From: Steinernema hermaphroditum | Lineage: Eukaryota; Nematoda; Chromadorea; Rhabditida; Steinernematidae | DNA: 64,000 nucleotides | Assembly: GCA_030435675.1 (NCBI GenBank) | Contig: CM059622.1 | Coordinates: forward strand, 7,750,001 to 7,814,000 | Direction: 5' to 3' | Shown: positions 47,601 to 58,769 of the stretch, piece after piece | Position numbering within the stretch: position 1 is the first letter of the stretch | Layout: the number at the start of each line of letters is the position of its first letter | Notes under the pieces: generated by a model | The model's database searches: none | What the model saw: the letters and a program-made list of their open reading frames with translations, nothing else | What the model was told of the DNA's origin: nothing | Translations under genes and position numbers: made by a program

Positions 47601-50600
47601 TTCGACTCGACTTTAGAAGTTCAATTAAGAGCCAATTCCCATGGTCGCCAAGACGTTCTTGAGCGCGGTGAGACTCGCGACTTCCTAATTCGGGGTTCCT
47701 ACACTGCTAGCGAGCACCATGGAGTGACCATGGAGACTATTCTGAGCAGTTCTACTCCCCTCCACTCCCACAAGACAGAGAGAAACAACTCGAACATCCC
47801 GGCGATCGAAGCCTCCGATCGCAACTTTTGTTATTTGGCGACGCGAGGAAAACAAAAAGTCGCTCGCGGCGATCACATGTTGTGGGAAGTCGGGTGTATC
47901 GGGCGGATCGGAATGCGCCGAAGTGGACGGCTGATTCAGAGTGTGCGACGCCTTTTGTCGGGACCGCAAAGAACTGTGGGACAGAGGAACGCCGATTGGG
48001 GACAGAAATCGGTGGAAGCGGCGTCGTCGACGGACAGCTGATCGTCGCCATCACTCGGTGATTTCGAGCGGAGTTGGAACAAGAAGGAGAGCCTTGGAGA
48101 TTTGCAGGTGTTGCAGTGCCGCTTCTGTTATTAAATGGCCATGCATTTTCGATGGCGTCAAAGAGGGCTCGGTGGGCATACGGTAGAGAATGGAGGTGCT
48201 CTGACTTTAGTGGAAATACGCTGGATTCTTTTAGTTTCTTGGACTAACTCCAGTGTGCATCAGAGTAGTCGAAGCACTGCTCGACTAGGCTAGCCTGCCT
48301 CAGCTACGACTCCGATTTTTAAAGAATAAATGTACACAGCAAAGTGCACATGTGGAGCGCACGAAAAGTAGGAATGTACAAAAAATAAAGAAGATATCTC
48401 ATCGCTCTTTCGAACTGACGGACTACCAGCCAGAGTTCTATTCGGTTTGGACAATTCGACCTGTTCCAATGGACTATGAGTGCGCAGATCTAAAGCTCGC
48501 GGCTCGCAACGAACATCTAGGTGAGCTGTGTGACGCTCAAATGTCTCAGTAAACCTTCGAAATAGATCTGCAAAAAATAGATCTTAGCGAGTGACAGGCG
48601 AGATGGAAGTGTTCCAGAGGGTACTTCATTATGCGAAAATCCGAAGAGAACGCCCAAAAAAGAGGAACGCGACACGGGTAGACAGTTCAAAATGGCAACG
48701 AGGGAAAAGAAGGACTGGAGGTCGGCAAGAAAAGAAAAGAAGGCAGAGGGTGATTCTGAGGGAGAGGGTCTACTAGCAGGTTGGAACAAATCGATGGACT
48801 CTCTGTTGAAGTCAGAAATCAGAATCGGGGAACATTTAATATTAAACGTTTCAGGCGACCTTCAGGATCGAGATAACATGTGGTGCAAGTTCAAGAATGG
48901 AAGGCCTTCTTCTTTTGTGTCGGATAAAATATAGGTGTACTGCATTGCTACGTAGTCTCCTAAGCTCGTATCGGATGTCACGTGCCTCGGATGGCGTATA
49001 TTCACACGCATGACACTGGTGAAAAGACGCGGCAAATTCTCACTGTGCAAAAAAAAAACAAACGGAAAAAACGGTTGAGTCGGAATATGCCCACGATAGA
49101 AAGCGTGGAACAGAGAACGAGATCGAGTAAATGGACTTCGAAAGGGCAATAAAAGAGTCGCGGGGTCCGATTCGCCCAATTAGGTCTGCGGACAACTCGA
49201 CTGATCCGATCTGACACTTCCCCTGATTCACTTCTCTTTGTTTTCGCCGTAACGAGTCATGTACAAACATAGTAAAAGGGAAATCCGCAGACCTCGGAAC
49301 GACTTTACGACGCGCGAAAACAAGCCTGCACCGTGACACTTTCGCGAAACCACACAGAGGACACTTTGCAATGCATGGAACGGGGGACAAGGAGGGCTTC
49401 GTTTTTGGGAGTTCGGCGGGGAGATAGATGCCGCGGGAAGAAGGGATGATTTTAGGAGATTACTAACGGTTAGAGGACACGGTAGGAGGCACGTTCGCGC
49501 CGACACAGATCGAATATCGAAGGCAGAATTCCATCAAAACTTCAAGAAGTAGTCGGAATAGAGTCAGAAAAGGGAGTGCCGACGACTCTTCTCGAATAAG
49601 CGCGAATAGCTTGGAGTTCTTTGTTTTCGAAGTGGAAAAGCGCCAAGGGAAGTAGATATCGCATATCGCTTCTCGGTGGGAAGTTGATCGCCGAAGTCGT
49701 CCCCGACGCCGCCTTCTGTGGTGTAACTCCGACGGAAACCACCATTAGAGGCGGTCGCCGAGTCCCGCGCCGAAGATTTATGAAAACTGAAAGCGCAGAG
49801 GTCACAGGAACTCGGTTCCGTTGCAAGCGTGCACATCAGGAATCTGAAGGGGCGCCAGGAGTCCGGAGGGGACAATGGCCTCGGGGCCGGCGACGTCCCC
49901 ACGCAATCATCTGCCGCCAAAATACGCGCAAAAAACGGACCGAAAAGCGATTTGGCGCGTTTCCCGCGAGGAAACGGGATGATTAAGCGCGCGCGGGACA
50001 AAGCGCAGGCTTGGCCGTGGTGTTACACAGCGCGCCCACTCAAGGGCCATCCCACCCGATCCTCGGATCCTCGGCGACGCACGCGATCGCCGCGGTCAGC
50101 CATAATCCGTCCCGGGCCTGCGCTGACCCTCCCCTCGGAAGACAGATGCAACTTTTCCCAAAGAACGCGCCGGAGTAATTAATCCCCACGGGCACTCCTA
50201 AAAGCGTCACGAGATTACTTCGGAAATTCGATTAAGCGCCGATGTTTCAGAGGACTTAAAAGCGCGTTCGATGGAAGAGGTCGTCTCGAATCGATCATCG
50301 GCGCGGATCGGAGGATAATTGCGCACCGAAATTACGGATTAGGCCTGCAGCTGCAGCCCTGAAGAGCGATCGCGGGGGAGTTCGCGGAAGACGACTGCCC
50401 ACAACCTCGATCGATCGCCGAAACGTTTCGGGCGAACTGTAATCGCGCAGAAGAAGAGGAAGATGGTCGCGGAGATACACGACGCCTCCCCGCCGAACTC
50501 GCGGCTGTTTGAAAAGGAAGACCTCGTTTTTGACACCACTTGAGCAACGTGCCGCTGGAAGGCGGAGGCGAGGAAAGAGACCTACAGGGGCTTCGCGAGG

Positions 50601-50820
50601 ACCGTAGTGGAATCCGAGGGAAGCGAGGAAACAAACCAAGAGCCTTTCGCTGAATTCACTCTGCATGATTGATGGGGTCTTTTGAAAACCCATCTCGGTT
50701 ATTGTTTTCGTCGTCGACGACCCTCTCGCCCGTGGCGCTGGCGCTCTTTTTGTTTTATTATAAATAAATTATTTGGTCCGAGTCGAAGAAGGGATCCCGA
50801 AGCGCGTCTTCAGCCGAGGC
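44677..50820. other. Gene-poor 6-kb interval
   Basis: No protein domain, tRNA or transposon end recognised. It should hold the 5' region of frm-1. A minus-strand frame at about 46337-46100 begins MHNPSEESPQQQQQHLRP and could be an alternative first exon, encoded over a GTT/CAA triplet run (46294-46311). A run of 11 or so guanines lies at 47450-47461. Other open frames overlap on both strands and look random. Confidence 0.45.
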
Positions 50821-51687
50821 TCAGCTGAACTTCGCCAGCGTCTTCGCCGCTACTTGGAGCTCTGAAAACAGGGATCAGTGGGTACAGGGGAGGGACTCGG
50901 ACCTCGCTTCAGCACTCGGAGTTTCTCGGCACTCATCGCCACTTCTACTCGATCCCCGCCGGACGTGTGCAGCTTCAGCAGGTGGACCTGAAAAGACGGC
51001 TTGGGATCAGTAGGGAAAGAGAGGGGAACCTTGGCGCCGTCCACTGAATCCGTCGTGTGGGAAGCTATCGAGAAGGACGGTTCTGAAAGAAAGCGACGAA
51101 GAAGGAGTTAGTTCGAGCATGTCCTCACCTTTGTGGATCTGTTCAGCGGCCGCCGCACACAGATCGTCCTTCTGCACCGCGTAGACCTTCTGCATCTGCT
51201 TGCAGTGTTCTGAACGACTCAACTTCACAAGAATTCCCCAGCGGCAGCTGTACCTGAAGGCAGACCCAGCTGCTGCATCTCGAGCTCCAGATCCGCCGGA
51301 GAGCACCTGTACTTCGCCGCCTTCTCGAAGACGAACAGCAACGCGGCAATCATCCCCCTCACCATCCGCTCCTCTGGAATTTCCACCCAGTGAAGGCCCT
51401 TCCCGCGCGCTTACCTATGTGTCCGTCCGGATTCAATCGCTTCAGGTGGTCCTCACCCCACTGGCGGTCGCCCAGTTTGATGTGGTCCGCCACCACACTG
51501 CACCAAACTCGGAATCTGATCGCCGTCTGAAAAAGAGGCCGATTTGGGGATTCCAGGGAGAGCGTACAATTTTGGAGAACTCGGCGATTTCGGCGAGGAT
51601 CCAGTCCGGACAGTTCATTCCACCCACGAATCGGAACTTCTAAAACATATAGGCCTGCTGGAGTCGAAAGACGGAGACGCTCACCAT
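50821..51687 (-). CDS. commd-4: COMM domain-containing protein 4 homologue
   Basis: Six or seven small exons. The first coding exon is only the ATG (51687-51685), immediately followed by GTGAGC; the next opens KFRFVGGMNCPDWILAEIAE, matching the RFRFCGDLDCPDWVLAEI start of COMMD4. The middle contains GMIAALLFVFEKAAKYRCSP and LEMQQLGLPS, as in the family. The COMM domain closes the protein: FQVHLLKLHTSGGDRVEVAM followed by SAEKLRVLKRELQVAAKTLA and a stop at 50821. COMMD proteins form the Commander complex with CCDC22/CCDC93 and act in endosomal recycling. Confidence 0.9.
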
Positions 51688-52212
51688 CGTGACTCTGGGG
51701 ACTCCAAGTACCCACGAGGATGAGCAAGAAAGAAGACTGCGCGTAGAAAAGCTCTGCGAAGGAAGCAAGTGTGATATTTCCCAGTCGGTCATGACACATT
51801 TTCGCACAGGCCTGACTAGAGCTGCGCGTGCATGGCTGCGCGGGAACCCTCACAGGAACAGAGCTTTTGTATCACATTGAGACGTTCGGCTTCAAAACGA
51901 GGCGGGAGAAGGGGGAATTGAACTAAGGAAGTGAAAACCAAACGGTACAGGTATGGCCGTCTCAATTACAGTATCATCTGCAAGTTGTACGTGCACCGTA
52001 CTCGTTGTCCTTTAATTCAGCTTTGTGTCTAGTAGACATGAAGGCACGTTGTCTGCATTAAGGTGGTTGCAGTAGCCGTGTTCGATTCATCGAGTTGAGG
52101 ATCGGTCGGTCGCCTCTCGCGCGGTTTCCGAGTTCGACGTCGTCGGAAAAGTTTCGATCGCCGCTGCCCGCCTGAAGGCCGCCGAGGCTCCAAATCACCG
52201 AAGCCACGACCA

Positions 52213-52927
52213 ATGGGAGACCAATACGAGCCGCTGAACATCGGCGGAGCCGCCGCCCCGGCACCTCAGCCGGAGCCGGCACCACCTCCGCCACCACCCC
52301 CTCCTCCTCCTTCTCAGCCGCCTCCTCCACCTCCGGCCACCGGAGGCCCCGAAAAGATCGGCGAGGGCTACTACGAGTTCCCCGTGTTCGGCACAGGTCC
52401 GCCGCCTAACCACGCACCACCCGCGAAGCCAGAGGCGAAGAAGGACAAGAAAAAGAAGAAGAAGAAAAAGGAGGAGGAAGAGAAGGACGAGAGTGCTCAT
52501 ACGTCGCCCACTTCGGCTCACTCGGCGAATCCGAACAGCTGCGACGACAAAACGAAGTCGGCGCTGACGAAGGAACGATCCGAGAGGCAAATGAAAAAGA
52601 AGAGGTCGCGGCAAGCGAAAGAGAAGAAGACCAGCGGAAGCACCGAGGATGGCAAGGGTAGGTCCTGCATGTAGCAGTTTGATCTAATGTCCCACCACAG
52701 AAAGCAAGTCGAGCCCGAAGCAGCGCGCCGCGCCTTCGCTGCCGAAGTTGCAGACGAAACCGGAGCGTCGCCCGGAGTTCAAGGGATGCATGCCGAAGTG
52801 GCTCGCTTGCGTTATCATCATCTTCATGAGCATCATCGCCGTGCTCATGTCCATCGCCTGCGGATTCTTCGTCTTTACCAACTGCTTCGGAACTTGTGTT
52901 CAGGCTGACGAAGCTGCGAATGCCTAG
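52213..52927 (+). CDS. Proline-rich, lysine-rich single-pass membrane protein
   Basis: Two exons, 52213-52657 and 52701-52927, joined by a 43-nt intron (GTAGGT to CCACAG) in consistent phase. The N-terminal half has poly-Pro tracts and an EGYYEFPVFG motif, then a KKDKKKKKKKK stretch and acidic/basic linker. Exon 2 ends with one hydrophobic segment, WLACVIIIFMSIIAVLMSIA, and a short Cys-containing tail (CFGTCVQADEAANA). The positive residues before the segment predict a cytoplasmic N-terminus (type II or tail-anchored-like). I do not recognise the family. Confidence 0.75.
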
Positions 52928-53020
52928 CTGCTCCTTCTTTTTTTCCGATGGTTTTGTGCTAAGGTGAGAATAAAGCATCACACAAACAACTCTGCGAGGC
53001 GACATCAATTTTCTAAGTGT

Positions 53021-53136
53021 CAGCGCGCCGCGCCTTCGCTGCCGCAGTTGCAGACGAAACCGGAGCGTCGCCCGGAATTCAAGGGATGCATGCCGAAGTG
53101 GCTCGCTTGCGATATCATCATCTTCTTGAGCATCAA
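53021..53136 (+). pseudogene. Partial duplicate of exon 2 of the upstream membrane-protein gene
   Basis: The 116 bp match 52721-52836 at an offset of exactly 300 bp with about four mismatches. The copy stops partway through the membrane segment and lacks the acceptor and the C-terminus. It is a broken tandem duplicate. Confidence 0.9.
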
Positions 53137-53485
53137 AAGGCAGTCATTGTACACGTCTGTATGACTGTTTTGCAAAGCTATCCTGTCTGATGTCTTGCCT
53201 ACTGAATATTAACACAATGCACGTATCTCTGCGGCAGAATAGGTGCATTGCAGAAATCACACAATTCTGGGTTTTTGGAGACAGGAAGAGGCCCTTATGT
53301 GTTCGAGGGTTTCACAACAACTCAGCTTCATTGTCTTTCTGGGTCTCACAACGAATACTTTTGGTACCGTGCCCTTGTCCCAAACTCAAATTCCCGAACG
53401 CTCTCACATACAACTGTCCCTGGGAACGGGGGTCGTTGGTCTTTTCACACTTCGCAGGGTATTGTACTCTTCCTAGGATTTCATC

Positions 53486-54445
53486 ATGACTTCCGAAGAC
53501 TTCTCCAAGATTACGCATAAGCAGTCCGCAGCTGAGTACTCTCCGGTCGCATCGGCATCGGAAATGGAGCACATGGAAGCCACTCAATCGTCGACTGAGG
53601 CTGAATCCGAAGAACGCGAGCCGTCAGTCACACGTTCGATTCCCTGCTCTGTCGCGTCGACCGGCTCGGAAATCCGGGAGATTTCTCCTCCTCTGCGCCG
53701 TAAGTTTCTACTTGTCGTCCATTGACGGAAATGTCGCTTTTTAGAGAAACGAAAGTCAAAGGAACAGATGGCCAGAGAAGCGCAGTACTGGGACAAACCG
53801 GACGTGGACGAGATCTTTGCCGAGTACGCCGAGGCGCTGGTTGGAAGAAAGAAACATCCGCGTGATGGGAAGAGCATGAAGTGGATTTCGGATGTCATCG
53901 AGAAGAGCTCCGGGATCAGGTTCAGCGTTGCTACGATCAGTCGACAGTGGAATAAATACGTGAGTAACTTTCTTTCGCCGCTTTTGTTACGAAAGGGTTT
54001 AGAGACGTAGGATGAGCCCAATTATCATCAAGGAGGAAGTCGACGAGTGGGACACGAAGTTAGGATCTTCGGACAGAGTATTTCCAACAAGCGTGTGTAC
54101 TCATGTTAGTCCCCCATCTTCTGTTTTCTTTTACGTGTTTTGTTTCAGTCATGTTTTCACTGTACTAATGCTCGAAAGTCGGCTCAAATGAGCCTTGACA
54201 AAGCGGGTGATGTAAATGGTATCTTAGGTTCGCCGCCCATCGGTACAGCGTTGCCTCCGTCGTCGCCTTTTACCTGCTCCACGGAAGTGATCTCCAGTCC
54301 CGAGGGAACCGAACCAGCCATTGATGATCTTTGCTCTGGTGAGATCATGGAGGGATTCAACAGTGACTCCGTGATGGACTTTGACATCAACGATATCTTC
54401 TTGAACATCACCAACCCTTTCGATACCGTTTTCGACAACCAGTAG
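53486..54445 (+). CDS. Possible DNA-binding protein with acidic C-terminus
   Basis: Four exons: 53486-53700, about 53745-53958, about 54004-54095 and about 54150-54445, with phases agreeing at each junction. The Ser/Glu-rich start precedes a basic KRKSKEQ and a compact helical block (DVDEIFAEYAEALVGRKKHP to SVATISRQWNKY). That block resembles a Myb/SANT- or MADF-like helical DNA-binding fold, though no family is certain. The C-terminus is acidic and hydrophobic (SVMDFDINDIFLNITNPFDT), like an activation region. Role as a transcription regulator is inference only. Confidence 0.6.
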
Positions 54446-55249
54446 CTAAAGGAACTCACTTTATTGTTATGTACTGAACTTATTATTGGGAGTATTGTTA
54501 TTGTTTTATTTACCAAACCTATTGCCGTAAAAGCTTTTAACCGATCGCACTGCAAGTTGCATCCGAGTCGTCACTCCACTTTGCTTCCCTACGGTTGGCT
54601 GATGAGCTTTGCCGTTTTCATTGTGTTTTTGTTGACGACTTGGCGCTTTCAGTTTGCAGTGAAAATGGGCTAATGAGTAACCGTGGCGATGAGTTGGAAG
54701 GGTGGTCGCCTCTGTGTGGTCGCCCGAAAACTTTCGACGTTCGCTCTGTTATTCCAATCTTGTTATGCCGGATGCACGTGTAATCCGCCGGCGTAATCGG
54801 ATGCCTCCGTGACGTTCGGGCGCTTCCCTGATCGGCTTCCGAAGACCGCAATCTCTGAGGCCTCTGAGTCACCGCGGAGACGCTGATCCCCGTCTTCTAA
54901 CAAATTGAATTGAGTCCTCCAAGTGGGTCGCAACGCCGGAGTACAACCAGTGGTCGGATTCGGAAGTGTTTATATTCGGCCGAATGGCGCCTCCCGGGAA
55001 CGCCCGAGGAGAACGATGACCCACGAGCACTTATTCTTAATAACGTGAGTTTTACCGGTTTCTTCTGCACTTAGCGTTTATTAGAGCGAGCCTCACAGGA
55101 ACCTCATAATGCGGTGCTTCGGAGCGCTCTTCGCGTGACATCACCTTCCTTCTCGTTCTGGGGCCCCGCCCCCCGCTCCGTGAGCATCTCCGACTCTCAT
55201 TAAGGTGTCTTGACAGACGTCAGACGCCGTCGCCAGCGACCTTCGCGCC

Positions 55250-56374
55250 ATGGACTCCATGAGGATCTGGAAGGTGAGTCTTCGCAGCGAAAGCCCGAAT
55301 CCGCTGGAGCAGAAGCGCGGCGAATCGCGTTATCTCCGTCCGCAAATTGGATTGTGGGTTCGACCAAAACTTGTAAACGCGAATGCGTCTAAGACAACGG
55401 CCAACCTGATGGCGGCTGCGAAAACACGTTCTGCGCCATTAGATTGGACGTGCGAAGTTTGTGCACGCTTAATCAATACAAACATTCGCAGTAATTGGGA
55501 ACGTAACAGCCGAAAAGTGCACATTTGACACTTTGGAACGTATAGTGGACAGTTCGATTGTAAAGTGTTTCGACGACTGTTTCAATGCCACGTCGAAGTC
55601 CGCGGGAAGATTTGGCCGAAACGCTAGCGTGCCGCCCTAAACGCGTAGTCGGCAGATAGGAGAGGATCGATGGAAGATGAGCAAATATCTTCCGAAGAAG
55701 GTCTAATTGAGGGCGTTTATGAATAATTCATTTCCTTGGCAGTGGCGCCCTAGGAAACAATCCGGATGTTTTTCAGTTCGTTTTCTTCGTTTGTCTGGCG
55801 GTCAACTTTGTCCTCTGTCTTCTGCTGGGCTCCGTTCTCGGCGTCGCCGTCCTCTCCGAAGAAGAGCTTTCGCCCACGATCGTAATTTGCTTTTTTGCCT
55901 TTATCATATTGTACTTCGCTGTACTCGGCGCCTACTACTGCTACGCCCGATGGCAAACCCGCTCTGCACTTGTCCTTTCGATTGTCGCTTCGGTGAGTTC
56001 CCTACTCCCCCGCTCCCACAAAGTCTTTCTAGATCGCTCAGCTGATCTTTCTTCTCGTCGCGGAGTTCTTTATTCTCTCGTCAGGTGTTTCGCTGTACGA
56101 CGAAGTGACGCTCTCTTCCCACACGATCACGTGGATCGAGCGTTAGTCCCCATACGTATACAATGTCCTATGGTGACCCGTTCCAGAGCGACCCTATCTT
56201 CCGATCTTCTTCGGCGCAGTCTTCTTGCCGACCTTCCTGTGTCAGATGCTCATGTTCCACCGATTCTCCTGCAGATCACGTCTTCCAGTCCTCCAGCAAG
56301 GCGACCACCGACGAAAATCGACTCCATACCACGCTGAAAAGATTCACATTTCAAAGCTAGGAGACGCTGTATAG
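55250..56374 (+). CDS. Four-transmembrane protein of unknown family
   Basis: Four exons: 55250-55273 (MDSMRIWK), 55777-55992, 56033-56141 and 56187-56374. All phases agree. The last intron is 45 nt and uses the variant donor GTTAGT. Four hydrophobic stretches are clear: FVFFVCLAVNFVLCLLLGSV, IVICFFAFIILYFAVLGAYY, LIFLLVAEFFILSSGVSLY and LPIFFGAVFLPTFLCQMLMF. The C-terminal tail is basic. This small tetraspan layout is common among nematode membrane proteins, but I cannot name the family. The gene ends 58 bp from the 3' end of ELOF1 on the opposite strand. Confidence 0.75.
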
Positions 56375-56432
56375 TAAAGAGACCATATCCTTGCTTTGAA
56401 ACGTAAACAATACAATTATTTATTGCGTACGA

Positions 56433-56684
56433 TCAGTTGTTGGCTTCTTCGCACGCGTCGATCCAGTCGTTGTACACGTCGATCGGTTCGGAGAGGCTGT
56501 GGATGTGCGTCTGGAAGTCTTCTTGGCACACGTTGCATCTGATGAATCCGAGGTTAAGCTTGTAGTCCATCTTGACAGTGCACACGCGCTCATGCTGGCA
56601 GAAGGGGCACGCGAACAGCGTATCCAGAGGCTCCATGAAGCTCTTCTTCTGCGCCTGCTTCTTGGTCGCTTTGCGGCGGCCCAT
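56433..56684 (-). CDS. elof-1: Transcription elongation factor 1 homologue (ELOF1/Elf1)
   Basis: Single uninterrupted frame of 83 residues, the usual length of the family. The start MGRRKATKKQAQKK is the basic N-terminal tail. Two CxxC pairs (CPFC and CNVC) form the zinc site, with the family motif CTVKMDYKLNLGFIRC between them. The end, PIDVYNDWIDACEEANN, is typical. It acts in the nucleus with RNA polymerase II during elongation and transcription-coupled repair. A polyadenylation-like TTTATT (plus-strand reading) lies just beyond the stop near 56418. Confidence 0.96.
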   Translation of the reverse strand: MGRRKATKKQAQKKSFMEPLDTLFACPFCQHERVCTVKMDYKLNLGFIRCNVCQEDFQTHIHSLSEPIDVYNDWIDACEEANN

Positions 56685-57596
56685 TGTTCACAATCGATTA
56701 TCGCTTTCCTGAAAATACAAAAGCACATTACGAGAAGACACGGTGACATGGATCCGTCCGAGAAACTAAAAGCGGAGGGAGTAAACGAGAAAAGAATGCG
56801 TGCTCCAGTAATGCCAGTACGGTGGCTCAAAATCAAGAAAGCACAGAAAGAAGAGACGGTAGAAAAAAAGTGACTACAAGCGCATCAAAAGAAAGGCTCA
56901 AGAAGGATGAAAAGAACCGAGCGAGGCGAAACGAATGACGAGGAACGTTTCGTTTCGAAACGCACGGGAAGTCTTCTTCGTGGTGGAACCATCTGAGTTT
57001 CGGCCTGAGAGTGTTTCTGATCTCTTTTCAGCTGACATGAGCCTTCCTCGCGGAGAGGCGACGAGATGCCATTTCACGTTAACCCTAGGAGTTCGACCAT
57101 TTGAAATGCTACACGCTTACAAACAAGCCACGTTCGTCGATCGAACGGACTCTCTTCCCTTCCTTTCCGTGGTTCTGTTCTGGAGTCCACGAGCAGAGTC
57201 ATGGAGAAGATCTGTTTTCTTTGTTATTTTCTTGGTTCTACAGTTTATCTTTCTGGACCAGCTTCCCGTCTTTTTTATTTTATTTTATTTATTTTTTGTT
57301 AATTTTTAGGATTTTGACAGGATTGATGTTGCCATATTTTGTGAATGAGGGGAATTGTGATTTGAATTATTGTGACCGGAGAGATTTGTGAGAATCCAAG
57401 GGGCGATTTCAATGCCAAAACTTCTGGCTCTATGTTGCTTACGACTTGAGTTCTGTTTTCTTATTTAGCGACTACTACGGCAACCCACACAGATTCTTTT
57501 ACGTGCATTTGAGGTTTGGCTATTGAAAGTCATTGAAAGATCGTAGTCTATATATGTCGGCATGCCTTTTGATTTTCTTCAAAACCACTCGGGCAT

Positions 57597-58557
57597 ATGT
57601 GGGATAGGATTGCAATCTGGACTAATTCTCAGTTTGCAGAATCTGTGCGCCGTGGTGAGTTGACTCTGGGTTCTGTGACCAACTGCCATCTGATCCACCC
57701 TCTGTTCCCATCGCCATGCAAATTGTTTCAGCGAAGAAAGCATGCGATGCAGCGCTGCAAGCACTCCACTGCATCTGCTGCAAGAAGAAAGTATCTGTTG
57801 AAGAAATCGGGAGCAAGATGAATCGTCGAACCTTGCGATTCTTCAAGAGAATGGAAGACACGATGCAAGAGATGGCCAACGTAATGAAGGGAATCGCCTC
57901 CTTTCAGCAAATGCAAATCGATCGTATACTCAAAGCACTAACCAAGAAGGTAGTCTCTTCTTCGAATGTGTCGTAATTACGGTGCTTATGAGCTTCAGAG
58001 CGAAAATACACTGAAATCATCATCCCAGGAGAAGCGCGAGAAGGCAGAGAAGGAACGAACTCATCGCATGGAACGGTAAGCAGTATCGTAAGCTCTGGGG
58101 CCACTGTATTCATTTATTTAAGGACTGTCAGGGAAGCACAAGACGAACTGAATGAACTGCGTAAGAAATACGCGAAGATGGAAATCCAATTGAACACTGC
58201 GAACGAAAAACTAAAGGAATCTGCGTATGTTTGAGTTTTTCGCATACTGCATGAGAACATATTTCTAGCACGAAGGAGGAGCGCGTTGAGCAGCACAGTA
58301 CTGCGGGATTCTTCAGTTTGTTCAACAACTCCAGCACAAGCACATCGTTTTCGTCACGGGAAGACAGTCCCAGCTTCAACAGCTTCATCGACAACCACTT
58401 ACCGCGCTCAGCCTCGGTGAGCCGTTCTTCACGGTCGACGATGCTCAAATACGCTTGCGATCTTTGGAACACAAGTAGCAATCGGCCGGGCTCGTTGAAG
58501 GAAGGATCCATCATCCCGTTAGGAAACATTCCCCGATTGATGTGCACGCCCAAGTAG
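57597..58557 (+). CDS. Coiled-coil protein, unknown function
   Basis: Five exons join in phase: 57597-57654, 57732-57949, 57999-58075, 58123-58224 and 58269-58557, giving 247 residues. The middle is a charged helix (EKREKAEKERTHRMER and AQDELNELRKKYAKMEIQL), predicted coiled coil. The C-terminal third is Ser/Asn-rich (FFSLFNNSSTSTSFSSREDS). A Cys-containing stretch near the start (ALHCICCKKK) is unusual. I do not recognise it. It lies tail-to-tail with the SLC13 transporter, with 212 bp between the stop codons. Confidence 0.75.
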
Positions 58558-58769
58558 TGACGCTCTGCTGTTGCGTGCATTTAATCCTATGTAATGTTAT
58601 TCTTATTGTTAGAATAGTAATATTAACCTTGTTGCCGAGGTGACTGTGGATCCTCAGGGTAGTTCATTCTATTTATTGTGAGATTCTTCAGGGAGATACT
58701 CAACAGCTCATCTATCTATATATACACGTTTTGTTATGATATGGCAAGAAGTGTGCACCCGGGGAGTGC

